From assembly GCF_947179165.1 (NCBI RefSeq), contig NC_077239.1, positions 1,984,001-2,048,000 of the forward strand: 64,000 nucleotides of DNA, read 5' to 3'; not shown here. Position 1 is the first letter of the stretch. The DNA comes from Solanum dulcamara (Eukaryota > Streptophyta > Magnoliopsida > Solanales > Solanaceae). Below: more notes on the stretch, generated by a model. That model was not told the origin of the DNA and did no database searches. It saw only the letters and a program-made list of their open reading frames with translations.

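Overview
The window is plant nuclear DNA, most likely from a Solanaceae species. It carries tRNA-derived SINEs with TTG-repeat tails (TS type), SINEs ending in a poly-T run (Au type), RTE-clade LINE ends with the same TTG tail, and miniature LTR elements with an initiator-Met primer site. The species is not resolved.

One plus-strand gene explains all convincing coding sequence. I assembled 54 GT-AG exons between 1176 and the right edge. They join in phase into 3,784 open codons (11,352 nt) with no internal stop. The product is a plant VPS13, a giant bridge-like lipid-transfer protein of membrane contact sites. Both ends lie outside the window: part of the N-terminal chorein region on the left and part of the C-terminal region on the right. 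Domain order is chorein/extended-chorein rod (exons 1-14), PH domain (15-17), long beta-rich rod with an acidic linker (18-32), Vps62-like W-PPGY repeats (33-35), C2-like domain (38-41), DysF-like Trp/Arg motif (43), VAB/SHR-BD region (42-50) and VPS13_C (52-54).

The rest, about 82 percent, is intron, much of it transposon-derived. By position: L1-like LINE remnants at 1-300, 2965-4390, 6020-6700, 11450-12670, 15164-16553, 18500-19448, 39800-40510 and 55480-56430; RTE LINE 3' fragments around 6.3, 8.3, 18.3, 22.5, 24.3, 32.6, 35.3, 37.9 and 63.3 kb; hAT-like MITEs at 1979-2828 and 22253-23325, each with a perfect 8-bp target duplication; Harbinger-like MITEs at 9830-10712 and 13912-14809, each with TAA duplications; two copies of an internally deleted Copia element in opposite orientation at 26595-28243 and 53645-55207; a 3.26-kb solo LTR at 29252-32506; four miniature LTR (TRIM) elements; and several SINEs.

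The most elaborate structure is the 6.9-kb intron 26215-33125, which splits the PH domain. A TRIM there was entered by the solo LTR and again by a LINE end, all three with recognisable target duplications. I found no second gene, tRNA or rRNA gene, CRISPR array or new defence or biosynthetic system. The main points of interest are the VPS13 architecture, two FFAT-like motifs in its acidic linker, a duplicated 3' splice site, and promoter-like sequence inside the intronic solo LTR.
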